Origin: Malus domestica
Lineage: Eukaryota > Streptophyta > Magnoliopsida > Rosales > Rosaceae
Assembly (NCBI RefSeq): GCF_042453785.1
Contig: NC_091673.1
Coordinates: 1,929,501 to 1,993,500 of the forward strand
Direction of reading: 5' to 3'
DNA: 64,000 nt
Position numbers and translations under genes: made by a program. Positions 54,186 to 64,000 of the stretch are shown piece after piece (the first letter of the stretch is position 1; every line of letters starts with the position of its first letter). The notes beneath the pieces are model-generated. The model saw nothing but the letters and a program-made list of their open reading frames with translations, was not told where the DNA came from and ran no database searches.

Positions 54186-55678
54186 CGAGCAATGGCAGAG
54201 GAGTTTAATGCACTCCAACGCACAGGTACTTGGACACTTGTTCCCTGTTAGCCCCATTTCAATGTTGTTCCAAACAAATGGGTGTATCACATCAAGCGTA
54301 AGTCTGATGGTTCCATTGAATGGTTCAAAGCACGTCTTGTTGCCAATGGGTTTCATCAACAGGAAGGTCTTGATTATGGGGAAACTTTTAGTCCAGTTGT
54401 GACTCATGCCACCATTCGCCTCATACTGTCCGTTGCTCTTCACTTTCACTGGCCTATTCGTCAACTTGACGTCCAAAATGCCTTTCTCCATGGCACACTG
54501 GCTGAAGACGTTTTTATGAGACAACCATCAGGCTTTGTGGACCCTCAATATCCTACTCATGTTTGCAAGCTTCGTCGTTCTTTATACGGCCTTAAACAAG
54601 CACCCCGGGCATGGTTTCAGTGTTTTTCTCATCACTTGGAGGACTTAGGTTTCCTTGCTTCCACTGCCGACTCCTCCCTGTTTACATATTTCAATGGTGC
54701 CACTATTATTTATCTTTTGATTTATGTAGATGACATTTTAGTCACTGGGAATGATGCAGCTCACATTTCACGTCTCATTGCTCAGCTTGGCCTATTATTC
54801 TCTATGAAAGATCTTGGGCCCCTTAAATTTTTCCTTTGCATGGAAGTCACTCGTACACCTACTGGCATGTACCTTTCTCAATCCAAATACATTGTGGATC
54901 TCCTCCGTCGCACCAAGATGACCGACTGCAAGCCAACTTCAACACATGCTACTGCCGGTCGTCGTCTTAGTCTTCATGAAGGGGAACCTCTTTCAGATGC
55001 CACTGAATTTAGAAGTGTTGTTGGTGCTCTTTAGTACCTTCTCTTCACACGTCCTGACATTGCTTTCGCGGTTAACCAAGTTTGCCAATATATGCATTCA
55101 CCGACAATCACACATTGGGCTGCTGTTAAACGTATTCTTCGATACTTAAAAGCAACACATGATCATGCCTTTGTCTACACTGCTAGTTCCCTCACTCTCA
55201 CTGCGTATGCTGATGCTGATTACGCGGGGGATCCAGATGATCGACGATCCACTGGAGGTTACTGTATTTTCCTTGGTAGTAATCTCATTTCGTGGAGTTC
55301 CAAGAAACAAAGAGGAGTCTCTCACTCTAGCACAGAGGCCGAATACCGTCAGCTTGCTTACACCTCTGCCACTCTCTCTTGGTTCCGAAACATTTTTCGT
55401 GATCTTCATCTTCATCTTCTTCCTCCACGTCTCTGGTGTGATAATATCAGTGCTATCGCTGTTGCCTCTAATCCAGTCTATCAAGCTCGGATGCGACATG
55501 TCGAGGTTGATTACCATTATGTGCGGGAAAAAGTCACTCGAAAAGAAATTGTTGTCGGTTATGTTGCCTCCACTGATCAACTAGCTGATCTTCTCACAAA
55601 AGGCTTGTCATTTCTCCGGTTTTTGTTTTTGGTTTCCAAGCTTCCTGTCCGTTCCTGCCCACTCAGCTTGAGGGGCCG
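54186..55678 (+). pseudogene. Copia pol remnant: reverse transcriptase and RNase H
   Basis: The frame reads AMAEEFNALQRTGTW, WFKARLVANGFHQQEGLDYG, LDVQNAFLHGTL, LRRSLYGLKQAPRAW and YVDDILVTGND (RT catalytic YVDD). After one in-frame TAG at about 55032-55034 (GAL*YL, normally GALQYL) it continues RPDIAFAVNQVCQYM, YADADYAGDPDDRRSTGGY and STEAEYR (RNase H). Upstream an early frameshift or stop separates the first part. Only two visible lesions, but the upstream half of the polyprotein is missing. Confidence 0.9.
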
Positions 55679-55967
55679 TGATAAGCCATGTGCTGCTGAC
55701 ATGATGAAGCCATGTGCTGATAAGCCATGTGCTGCTGACATGATGAAATGACTATTCTAAATGAAACCCATGAAGTCCTGTCGAAGATGCTGATGAAGAT
55801 GGGCAGAAGAATATTGCATGATCTCACAACTAGACAATCACTTTATTGTAGTTATTTATTGCATGCGTGTGCTATTGTTTATTGCATGCGGGTGTATGTA
55901 AAACTGTATAAAGACCATACTGCTATTGAAGTAGATAGAGGTTACTGAGCTAAAGTATATTCCTTTA
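55679..55967 (+). repeat. 3' LTR of the copia derivative with a 39-bp tandem duplication
   Basis: 289 bp; the first 39 bp (TGATAAGCCATGTGCTGCTG...) are repeated once in tandem compared with the 5' LTR. Confidence 0.92.
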
Positions 55968-57338
55968 GAAAGTAGTCATATTTTGAAGTTATCTGTTTTT
56001 TCGTGGTTGGAAATGAATGTTAATATTTTTTATCCGTATTGAAGGAAAATATAATATTATTACAATATGGTGAAAGTGATGTTACTATTTTATATTAATA
56101 TTCAAGTGTAAATAAAGTTTGATAAGCTCGATTGCCAATTATTTCTCTTGCAGCTTCTGTACAGTATGGCGTCGTTCATTTAGAAACAAATCCAATTGTT
56201 TTTATAATTCAAACTAATAAAAAAATTATTAAAATTATGGTCAAGTTGTATTTCTTGAAAAAGTTTCAAGTTTGACTCAAATAAATAATGTGTAACTTTA
56301 ATACTTAATTATGATCGGCTTTTTCTATTGTTTAAGCTCCTAATTGCCATCCCCTTATATTTATAGTAGAATATTGTTGTATTGAATAAGAACCATTGAA
56401 ATATAATACAATGGTTTCATAATTTATTCTTTTAATTTCCAACCTATGGTAGCTTTTGTTTGTTGAATATGATATATAATTTATTCCTTCGATTTTCAAC
56501 CTTTGATCGTTCTTGTATTTTTTTTTTTGGGGGATGATCTCATTCTTTTATATGTAAATAAAGTATTTTCACCTTAAAAACTTCATAAGTGGAATCAATA
56601 TTCTCTTAGTTTCTATTTGAGGATCATCTCTACAAAAAAAAATCATCCGAATCGAATACCGTTTAAACATTCAAATGCATCATAAGAAATCAACCGTGTA
56701 GGTAACAAGTAACATATTCATAATGAGTTGTTGATTTGTTTGATATATTTGGATGACTAAAGAATATTTGATTCGAATGATTTTTTTACGAATCTAAAAT
56801 CAGTTTGAAGTTTTTATAGATGGTGTTAGTTTATAGTTTTGGTTTGGTTAAGTAACAAGTCTATTGGTGTATGACCGAAATTCTAAAATTTTGGTTTGCT
56901 TGTTTTGGCTAGGTTTATTGGTGTTTGCACTTTTGTCTCCCCTTAAAATGATTCAAAACTAGTGAAATTCTATTAAATGTATGTGTTTTTATCTCTATAC
57001 ATACACTGTGCGAGGGATTGAAGCTCAACTAGTAATTAAGTGATTACAAAATGTTAGATAAAGCGGATTAGAAATGCAATTCATTGGCATTACAAAAGCA
57101 TGTGGCCCTTAAAAGGATTTGCAAATTACTAATTGGGATGAGTCATTTACAAATCCTCCACATATGCCTTTGTATGGTTTTGTAGTGCACTTTCCAGTCT
57201 TCTTTGTACTCAATTTCTTCATCTTCCTCTTGTAACCTAAATCCCTTGAAATTTGGAAGTCTCTCACCTCTTCTTTCTTCTTTTTTTGTTTTTTTTTTTC
57301 CTAAAGCAATCGAGGATCGTGTTTTTATTTTTATTTTT

Positions 57339-57490
57339 AACAAGCAATATTATCTACATTAAGGGGGGTTGATTTAGCCTCACAATGGGCTAGTAATAAT
57401 ATGATTCAAATTTGATTTTGGTGATAATCAAACCTAAGACCTCTCACTTATAAATGAAGAGGATTACCATTAGACCGTAGTACTAAGTGG
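57339..57490 (-). mobile_element. tRNA-derived SINE, family A, copy 3
   Basis: Minus strand: TAGTACTACGGTCTAATGG, B-box-like AGGTTTGATTATCACC, body AATTTGAATCATATTATTAC. Absent from the paralogous block at 58560-59690. Confidence 0.68.
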
Positions 57491-57713
57491 CAATCGAGAA
57501 ATGTGTTTTAATTTGTTATGTTATTTGGATATTGATTTGGCATGACACAGGTTATCATGATGTGAGATTAGTATTTCATCCTGTAAATGTGATTTATGGC
57601 AAATAAGCGTAAGAAAAAGAAAATAAGACATGGTTGATATTTTAAAGAATACCTATGGAGAGGATTAATATAAATATTTGCCTTGCATTGGCATTTAAAG
57701 AAAATAAAATAGT

Positions 57714-57864
57714 AAGGGGTGTATTGCCTTTGTGGTTAGGATTTGTTTTCTAACCCACTGCGTATTCGGTTCAAACTTCAAACCTTCCTTCATCCCTATT
57801 AACGTAGAATATTGCTCTCCCTCCCTATTAGCATACAATATTCCTTGATTAAAAAAAAAAAAAA
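57714..57864 (+). mobile_element. SINE-like repeat, family B, copy 1
   Basis: A-box-like TTGTGGTTAGGATTT, B-box-like CGGTTCAAACTTCAAACC, then CCCTATTAACGTAGAATATT twice and an A tail (TTGATTAAAAAAA). It lies in the duplicated block, so copies 1 and 2 are duplicates, not independent insertions. Confidence 0.5.
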
Positions 57865-58237
57865 CGAAAGTTAGAGATTTGAGATCGAATGAATTGCAAG
57901 CATAAACAACCATGAGAGCAGGTTTAATTACAATATTGTTTCGGTACAAAAGAGGGAGAGAGGGCGCTGAACTACAAGCATTTCAAACCGTCTTGACGAC
58001 GTCGTGCTCTTGTGATTATTTATCAACGCATCTCATCAAATCCTGGATGGTTGGAAGATTGGAAGGAACTAGTACGTAAACGTCGTAGTGCCACAGATGC
58101 ACTAACATTACTAAAGCTGATGATATTTGGATACACAAAATTAACACACTTGTTGACTCACTTTCTAATATGGGCTCTGCTTCTATTAGGTAGTGCGTCT
58201 ACAATTGCATCTAATTTTGTGCGTCTAAAATAGTTTT

Positions 58238-58348
58238 ACCGTTGGGGCAAAAATGTGAATGCCTTCTTCTGGAACTGGATTCAGACCACCTGCAATCTTG
58301 CTGTTTGGATTTATTACTTCCCACTTGTATTTTATGACAATGTGATGG
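58238..58348 (-). pseudogene. 3' fragment of a second cytochrome P450 gene
   Basis: The minus strand encodes most of the end of P450 exon 3 (KYKWEV-like remnant, [17 protein letters not shown]) with high similarity to 59850-59965, but lacks the heme-binding part and all upstream exons. Left over from a tandem duplication. Confidence 0.82.
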
Positions 58349-58559
58349 AGGCAAACACATAAGTCGGAGTTTAGTATATGTTGAGTCCAATTTTATTCTC
58401 TATGATCCATCACTCCAATCACTTGCTAATAAGGACAAAGCCTTATAAAGTGAAGGAACATTTTAGTAGTGACCAATGTAAGACAATGTAGAATGATATA
58501 TCTACTAAAATTTTTCCAACAATATGGTTACAAACTGAATTGGGAGCATATGTAAATTT

Positions 58560-59690
58560 GATACCTCGTTATGATCGGCTCTTTCTATTGTTTAAGCTCC
58601 TAATTGCCATCCCCTTATGTTTATAGTAGAATATTGTTGTATTAAAAATGAACCGTTGAAATATAATAAAATAGTTTCATAATTTATTCTTTTAATTTCC
58701 AAGCTATGGTAGTTGTTGTTTGTGAAATATTGATATATAATTTATTCCTTCAATTTTCAACCTTTGCTAGTTCTTGTATTTCATATTTGGAGATGAGCTC
58801 TTTTTTTTTTCATTTGCAAATAATGTATTTTCATCATAAAAACTTTATAATTGGAATCATTATTTTCTTAGTTTCTATTTGAGGATTATCTCTACAAAAA
58901 AATCATCCGAATCGGATACCGTTTAATCATACAAATGTATCAAAATAAATCAACTGTGTAAGTAGCAAGTAACATATTCATCATGATGAGTCATTGATTT
59001 GTTTGATATTTGGATGACTAAAGGATTTCTGATTCAAATGATTTTTTACGGATTCCGTATGACTGAAAATCTAAAATTTTGGTTTGCTTGTTTTTGGGCT
59101 AGGTTTTTTGGTATTTGAGCTTTTGCCTTTCCTTAAAATGATTCAAAACTAGTGGAGTTCTATGAAATATATGTGTTTTTGTCTGTATAGGTTGTGCAAG
59201 AAATTGAAGCTAAGCTGGTAATTAAACTAGTAATTTGATTACAGAATGTTAGATAAAGCGGATTAGAAGTGCAATTCATTAACATTGCAACTTTTTCATC
59301 CTCCGTAAATGTGATTTATGACAAATAAGCGTAAGAAAAAAGAAAATAGGACATGGTTGATATTTTAAAATCGGATGGCAAGTCTTTATTATCATAATAT
59401 TAGCATAGAATAGCTATGGAAAGGATTAATATAAAATACTTGCCTTGCATTGGACTTTAAAAGAAATGAAATTATAAGTGGTGGATTGTCTTTATGATTA
59501 GGGCTTGTTTTTTAATTTACTATGCCTTGAGTTCAAACTTCAAACCCTCCTTCATACCAATTAGCGTACAATACTGTTCTCCATCCCTATTAGCGTACAA
59601 TATTTATTGATTAAAAAAAAACGAAAGTTAGAGATCTGAGATCGAATGAATTGTAAGCATAAACAAACATGAAAGCATGTATTATTACTG
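58560..59690. repeat. Duplicated block, copy 2 (P450 3' flank)
   Basis: Paralogue of 56300-57930 directly downstream of the intact P450 gene. The order block/P450-end/block/P450 shows a tandem duplication whose first P450 was mostly lost. Confidence 0.8.
59482..59620 (+). mobile_element. SINE-like repeat, family B, copy 2
   Basis: Duplicate of the copy at 57714-57864: TTTATGATTAGGGCTTG, GAGTTCAAACTTCAAACCC, CCCTATTAGCGTACAATATT and a TTGATTAAAAAAAA tail. Confidence 0.5.
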
Positions 59691-59839
59691 ATGCACTAAC
59701 ATTAGACGAAGGATGGTGATAATTGGACATATAATACTAACACACTGATCGACTCACTTTCTAATTCAGGTGAGATCCACATACAATGACAGGTTCCACT
59801 CTATTAGGAAGTGCGTCTAATTTTGTGCGTCCAAATAGT

Positions 59840-61454
59840 TTACTGTTGGGGCAAATATGGTTGGATGCGAATGTGAATGCCTTCTTCTGGAACTGGATTC
59901 AAACCACCTGCAATCTTGCTGTTTGGATTTATTACTTCCCACTTGTATTTTGTGACAATGTGATGAAGGGAGCACATAAGTTGGAGTCTAGCATATTCTT
60001 TTCCCGGGCAAATTCGAGGGCCGCTGCCAAATGGGATGTTAGAGTAAGTCGGAGGAGTTTTTCCATTCTCAAACCTAGTCGGATCAAACTCTTCCGGATC
60101 CGGAAAGTATTCAGGGATTTTATTCGTGCTGCTTGCCGACCAAAACACCTAAAAAAGGGTAATCAACACAAACTAATTAAGACACACAAATTAAATGGTG
60201 AAGTAACTAGACTGTAATTATATTACTAATTAACTGATTGTTAAATACCTTCCACCCTTTTGGAATTGTGTAACCTTCATACGTGAATTCAGTAGCAACC
60301 TCCCTAAATGTTCCTTGGAGAGGTGGTACCAGCCTCATAACTTCAAGTGCCACACCCCAGGAATATTTCATCTTGTGTATATCTTCCCAGATCAGTGCCT
60401 CGCCAGACTTTTTTGAACTTGCGATCTCCAATTGTTCTAGAACAAGAACAAAAATTTTCATCATGCAATTAATATATATACCAATTTCCAATTTAAAGAA
60501 GATCTCTATCAATTTTAATTAATTACCTGTACGAACTTTGTCACATATTTCAGGTCTTTCTCCAAGATATTTGAAGAGGAAACCTGTAACCATGGAAGGT
60601 GAGTGAAACGCAGCCACCATCGAACCCATAAATTTATCAGCAACTTCATTCTCCGATGAGAACCTTCCAGTGGGGTCCGGGTTAAATAGCATGAAAGACA
60701 AGATGTCGTGCGTTTGGACTCCACTGGCAGCAGCCGCTTTCTTCTCCTCAATCAACAACAAAACCTCCTTCCTCAATGCCTTCGCCGCCTTCATTGCTCG
60801 ATGAAACGTGGTTCCGGGAATGTTGATGTGAATAGTATGCAGCCCTGAAGTGAGAACATCCATCAACTGGGCATACTTTTCCGTGCGCTCATTGTCATGC
60901 AGTCCAGTGAAGAAGCGAGCGGACAAACTCGTGACAAGTAGCTGAGCAAGTTTATATACCTCAACCGTGGTTTTGCCTTCCCAGTGAAGCTTCAAATGTT
61001 CTTGAACCAAAGAGTCCATAGTTTCTATGTACTTCACCAGAGCCTCGGGCTTCAAAAAGCCCGGGGCACGGTAGATTTGGATTACGTCTGCTTGCGGTAC
61101 GATGGCTGTGGCAGCGGCTTTTAGGTAGGAAGAGCGGAAGAGCTTCTGCATGGATAGTGGTCGCCATGCAAGAAAAAGCTTTTCCTCGTTGGTGGCGATG
61201 AACTTGTGACCGGCAGTGCCGCATAAAACAACCATCCGCTCGCCGAATATGCTGGTTTTAAAGAGCTTTGTGGAGTGTTTTTTCATTCTTTCGCCCACAA
61301 AGTGTTGTTGCTGCTCTTTCATGAAGGCGATCGTTTCGCCAATGATTGGCCATCCGAAACTTCCCGGTGGAAGGTTGGTTTTGGAAGATTTGAATGCATA
61401 AATGATGAGAGCAAGAGCACTCAGTAATAACAACAATAATAATTGAGTCTCCAT
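59840..61454 (-). CDS. Cytochrome P450, CYP716-like, three exons
   Basis: Exons in transcription order 61454-60527, 60436-60249 and 60148-59840 join by GT-AG introns into 474 residues, normal for the family. A short hydrophobic anchor ([19 protein letters not shown]) is followed by the Pro-rich hinge [14 protein letters not shown]. The K-helix E-x-x-R is EVMRLVPP (341-344), the PERF-like part is FDPTRFENG, and the heme loop is [17 protein letters not shown] with Cys419. The hinge, [15 protein letters not shown] and the heme region point to the CYP85 clan, CYP716 family (triterpenoid oxidases such as beta-amyrin 28-oxidases); the substrate is inferred. The I-helix reads AAFHSPS (281-287) rather than the usual A/G-G-x-D/E-T-T, so the acid and first Thr are missing. 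Start is the first ATG after a good TATA box. Confidence 0.9.
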
Positions 61455-61527
61455 TCGAAGAGTAAGAATGTTGTTAGTTAAGAGAATGATTCTTATAGAT
61501 TGTTGGTTGCTAAGTGCTAAGCTACCC

Positions 61528-61539
61528 TTTATATATATA
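61528..61539 (-). promoter_or_regulatory. TATA box of the P450 gene
   Basis: Minus-strand CTATATATATAAAGG lies about 75-85 bp before the ATG, giving a short leader of about 45 nt. Confidence 0.75.
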
Positions 61540-61813
61540 GGCGCTGTATTTACCCATCTGTATGCACCAATTAATAATTAGTAATTCTAAAAAAAATACA
61601 AAAATGTTGTCTTGAAAGCAGGCACCGCTGCAACAGAAGAAAAGAAGGATCGATCAAATCCCGACGGACCGGTTATATACTTATTATAATAGATGTATAT
61701 AGATATATCTTATAATAAGTATAAGAGTTGAATGAATTTTTTTATTTATTTGTACTACATCTCTAATAAATATATGACTCGCATGTATTAGTGAGCCCTA
61801 CATAGTACAAATA

Positions 61814-62842
61814 TCTCTACTATACTAATAGAACTTTCATTATCAACCAAATCTCTATGAAATTACTACTCTAACCCTCTAATTAAAATTAAACAAAAAT
61901 AAAAAATATGGGCAATTTAGTAATTTCAAAACTACAAATTTTACTTTTTTTTTTTTGGAACCTCACAACTAGGTAATAGTAACATATTCTATTTAAAAAT
62001 TCAAAATTAAATTAAAAAATTGGCACACATTCATCTCTCTCATCAACTCTCTTCAGCTTCTCTTTACATCTTTCTTGCCAAAATCCTCCTCAACCGCTCT
62101 AACCACCCCACCTCCGTTACCCCCTTTCTCCCACCCCGCCTGCCTCTAACCCACTTGCAAATTATGTAGGCTCTTCCTCTCCTCCAACGGTCCAACCCTA
62201 ATAGCCCTCTGCCAGACCCACCACCCAACAACTTCTCCGACATCCTCTGTGTTTTCCCCCATGACCCCTCTTTCATCGCCCCCTGCCTCTTTGACCCATG
62301 AATCCTAGACTGGAGCCCCTCCCACCATGAATGGGCATCCAATGTTCTGAAGGTATGAGCCTCATTATTTAGTTTCTGCATCTTATGCGAGGTTGGAGGA
62401 AGAAATTTTTAAGCATTAAAACTCCCTTGCAATATGTTTGATGTGTCGTTGAAATACATATATTAATCATGATTTATCACTCCTCAATTACTTATTTTAT
62501 TGCATTCGATGGTTTTTACTTTGTTACATGGCTTGTTTTCATCCAAGTATAGTTCCACATTATACAACTTTTGGGAGATGTACTGAAGTTAGTGATGATT
62601 TTAGTGTTTTCATGCTATAATATCTTTACAAATTATTATAAAATTCTGAAAGTATTGCCTAACTCATAAGTTTGGTTTTATTTCACTAATGTTAGTAATT
62701 GTTTTCATAAGTTCATGTAACTCATACCACAGTGAAAAGATTTTTTTTTCTTCAGAATGACGTATACATTGCACATTGATAACTCATACCACAACAAAAA
62801 AAAATTGAGTTGCACACGTATAGCGTGTGTGCCGATTGCTAG
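61814..62842 (+). mobile_element. Non-autonomous Helitron
   Basis: The 5' end TCTCTACTATACTAATAGAA follows an A. The 3' end is a hairpin GCACACG-TATAG-CGTGTGTGC, then CGATTGCTAG, followed by T. The 5'-TC, a GC-rich hairpin about 7-10 nt before CTAG, and insertion between A and T are the Helitron signature. About 1.03 kb, no Rep/helicase. It contains a GC-rich exon-like segment at 62080-62350. Confidence 0.82.
62080..62352 (+). pseudogene. Exon-like segment captured by the Helitron
   Basis: A GC-rich island in AT-rich DNA. One frame reads NFSDILCVFPHDPSFIAPCL, then FDP-stop-ILDWSPSHHEWASNVLK, directly before a splice donor (AAG|GTATGA at about 62351). Codon use and the donor suggest a captured exon. 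I do not recognise the parent gene. Confidence 0.5.
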
Positions 62843-62929
62843 TATAAATAGATGATAAGTGTAACACTACATCAAAAAAAAAAAAGTTATGTGTGCTCAA
62901 GTTAGTAGGAGAAGTGCCAAGGGCTAGGA

Positions 62930-63071
62930 TTCTCTCCCTTCCTCTTTCCATCCATTTCCATCCCCTCCTCTCACATTTTCTATTTTGTCTTTCTCCTTCT
63001 ATAAAAAATTAATATAAGATGTTGATATGGCTTAACCGTGACCATTCAAATAGGAGGAGAGAAAATCCTAG
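62930..63071. mobile_element. MITE with AGGATTCTCTC ends, copy 2 (inverted)
   Basis: CTAGGATTCTCTCCCTTCC at the left and GAGGAGAGAAAATCCTAG at the right. The interior GTTGATATGGCTTAACCGTG is the reverse complement of the copy at 51873-52046. Confidence 0.7.
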
Positions 63072-63345
63072 TACCTGTCACAAATGTCTACATTCTAACT
63101 CAAGTGTGCTATAGAGAATGCCAATAAGAAAAGGGTCCAGAATACCAGACTGTCGGACCTTTCCTTGGCACCAAGTATTTACCTGAAACACGAGTGTATG
63201 ATTGTCAGAATTAGCTTGGCTCCTCAACAATTCACTATACGATGGATTTACAAATTTTTTTTGTTTATAATTGAAATTATTCATATTATAAATTAATTTG
63301 TAAAGATTATTTTTGCAAAAAAAAATATATATTGAAAATATAAAA

Positions 63346-63470
63346 AATGCTACTCTTACTACATTTGTACTATCTCTCTAATAAAAATGAGACTCATATA
63401 TGTTGATGAACCATACTTTTATTAAAAAGATAGTACAAATGTAGTATGAAAAATATGGTAAGTGTAGCTT
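63346..63470. mobile_element. Small palindromic MITE
   Basis: The arms CTACTCTTACTACATTTGTA and (right-end reverse complement) CTACACTTACCATATTTTTC, then TACATTTGTACTATCT, pair around a short AT-rich centre. A decayed relative of its ACTACATCTCTAATAAATAT part occurs at 61754-61775. Confidence 0.6.
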
Positions 63471-63594
63471 GTACTCTTTAAATATGAGAGCGTTTTAGTT
63501 ATCGAACTATACAAAAATAGGACGAATTCAATAAACAAATCATGAATTGTCTATAACTATGTTATAATTGATTGATTAAACAACCGTACTTCAG

Positions 63595-63760
63595 CCACTT
63601 AGTACTACGGTCTAGTGATATTCCTTTTCACTTGTAAGTGAGAGATTCTAGGTTTGATTTTCGCCAAAAGTGAATTTGAACCACATTATTACTAACTCAT
63701 TATGAGGCTTAATCTACCTTTTTTTCATTAGCATAAATAATATCGTTTGTTAAAAAAACA
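63595..63760 (+). mobile_element. tRNA-derived SINE, family A, copy 4
   Basis: The only plus-strand copy: CGGTCTAGTGATATTCC (A box), GTAAGTGAGAGATTCTAGG leading into TTTGATTTTCGCC (B box), body GAATTTGAACCACATTATTA, 3' end GTTTGTTAAAAAA. Used here as the reference for the family. 63760-64000 holds no gene. Confidence 0.7.
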
Positions 63761-64000
63761 ACCGTACTTGATCAATTGATATTATTGACAGGCAGTACAC
63801 ATATTTGCAATAATTTATCAACAGACGTTGATATTAAAATTGACATGCAGTACACGCATTGGCAATAATTTATAAAAAGACCATTTGTTTTTCTAAAAAA
63901 AAAAAAAAACATTTGTCACTATCTTTGAGAATCGTCTAATGGAAGCACAATCTTGACTCTTGAGTTCCCCCAAATGCATGCGCTCCATCACATGTATCCA

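Larger units (their letters stand above)
53762..55967 (+). mobile_element. Internally deleted Ty1/copia retrotransposon
   Basis: A 250-bp 5' LTR (53762-54011) is followed directly by a tRNA-Met primer site (TGGTATCAGAGCCC). A 289-bp 3' LTR (55679-55967) is preceded by the purine tract TTGAGGGGCCG. The target duplication is GAAAG (53757-53761, 55968-55972). LTRs begin TGATAAGCC and end TTCCTTTA, a non-canonical TG...TA pair. Apart from a 39-bp tandem duplication at the start of the 3' LTR they differ at only two or so positions, so insertion was recent. Gag, protease and integrase are gone; only RT and RNase H remain. Confidence 0.92.
56300..57930. repeat. Duplicated block, copy 1 (P450 3' flank)
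   Basis: Shares long collinear similarity with 58560-59690 (for example ATGATCGGCTTTTTCTATTG, CCATCCCCTTATATTTATAG, GATTCAAAACTAGTG). Copy 1 contains about 480 bp, including a SINE, that copy 2 lacks. Confidence 0.8.

Noticed and set aside
55146-55584. Frames of 141-144 codons over the copia RNase H region
   Set aside because: Out-of-frame and antisense readings of the RNase H domain.

Overview
The window is nuclear DNA of a flowering plant. Genes have many short exons with GT-AG introns, some upstream regions carry CT/GA microsatellites, and the space between genes is packed with plant transposable elements. Gene content and element types (a Cassandra TRIM, non-coding LTR elements, RTE and L1-type LINEs, hAT, Mutator and PIF/Harbinger MITEs, a Helitron) fit a woody eudicot. 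The apple/pear group (Rosaceae, Maleae) is my best guess, by inference only. No prokaryotic, plastid or viral gene block was seen.

Layout. 0-1.2 kb: a fasciclin-like arabinogalactan protein gene (minus strand). 1.3-2.4 kb: a probable organelle-derived insertion. 3.6-4.1 kb: a hAT transposase scrap and a MITE. 5.7-7.2 kb: a six-exon RING-CH membrane E3 ligase. 7.5-8.4 kb: an intronless WRN-like 3'-5' exonuclease. 8.55-14.45 kb: a complete, very young LTR element with no coding capacity, inserted just upstream of the exonuclease gene. 16.2-20.0 kb: an eleven-exon quiescin sulfhydryl oxidase (minus). 21.6-24.0 kb: a ten-exon MAF1 homologue (RNA polymerase III repressor) with a tRNA-like fold in one intron. 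24-27 kb: MITEs and SINEs. 27.3-27.8 kb: a DUF4228 gene.

28-33 kb is repeat-rich and gene-free. 33.2-38.3 kb holds a TE-derived tandem array and a nearly full-length L1-type LINE. 38.7-47.0 kb is a broken TTC5-like (TPR plus OB-fold) gene whose last intron contains two RTE LINE fragments and a repetitive element that encodes an uncharacterised 224-residue coiled-coil protein. 48.1-48.7 kb is an intact Cassandra TRIM. 48.8-50.8 kb is an APC8/CDC23-like gene that lacks its N-terminus and is preceded by a near-identical copy of its own middle. 52.3-53.2 kb is a PIF/Harbinger-type element carrying a probable receptor-kinase fragment. 53.8-56.0 kb is an internally deleted Ty1/copia element. 56-61.5 kb is a partial tandem duplication ending in an intact CYP716-like cytochrome P450 gene (minus). 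61.8-62.8 kb is a non-autonomous Helitron.

The cellular genes (cell wall, ubiquitination, nucleic-acid metabolism, disulfide formation, Pol III control, cell cycle, triterpenoid-type P450) show no common pathway and form no operon or obvious cluster. The most unusual observation is a set of five hairpins inside the young non-coding LTR element: the 16-nt apical segment is conserved while the stems differ in sequence but still pair.
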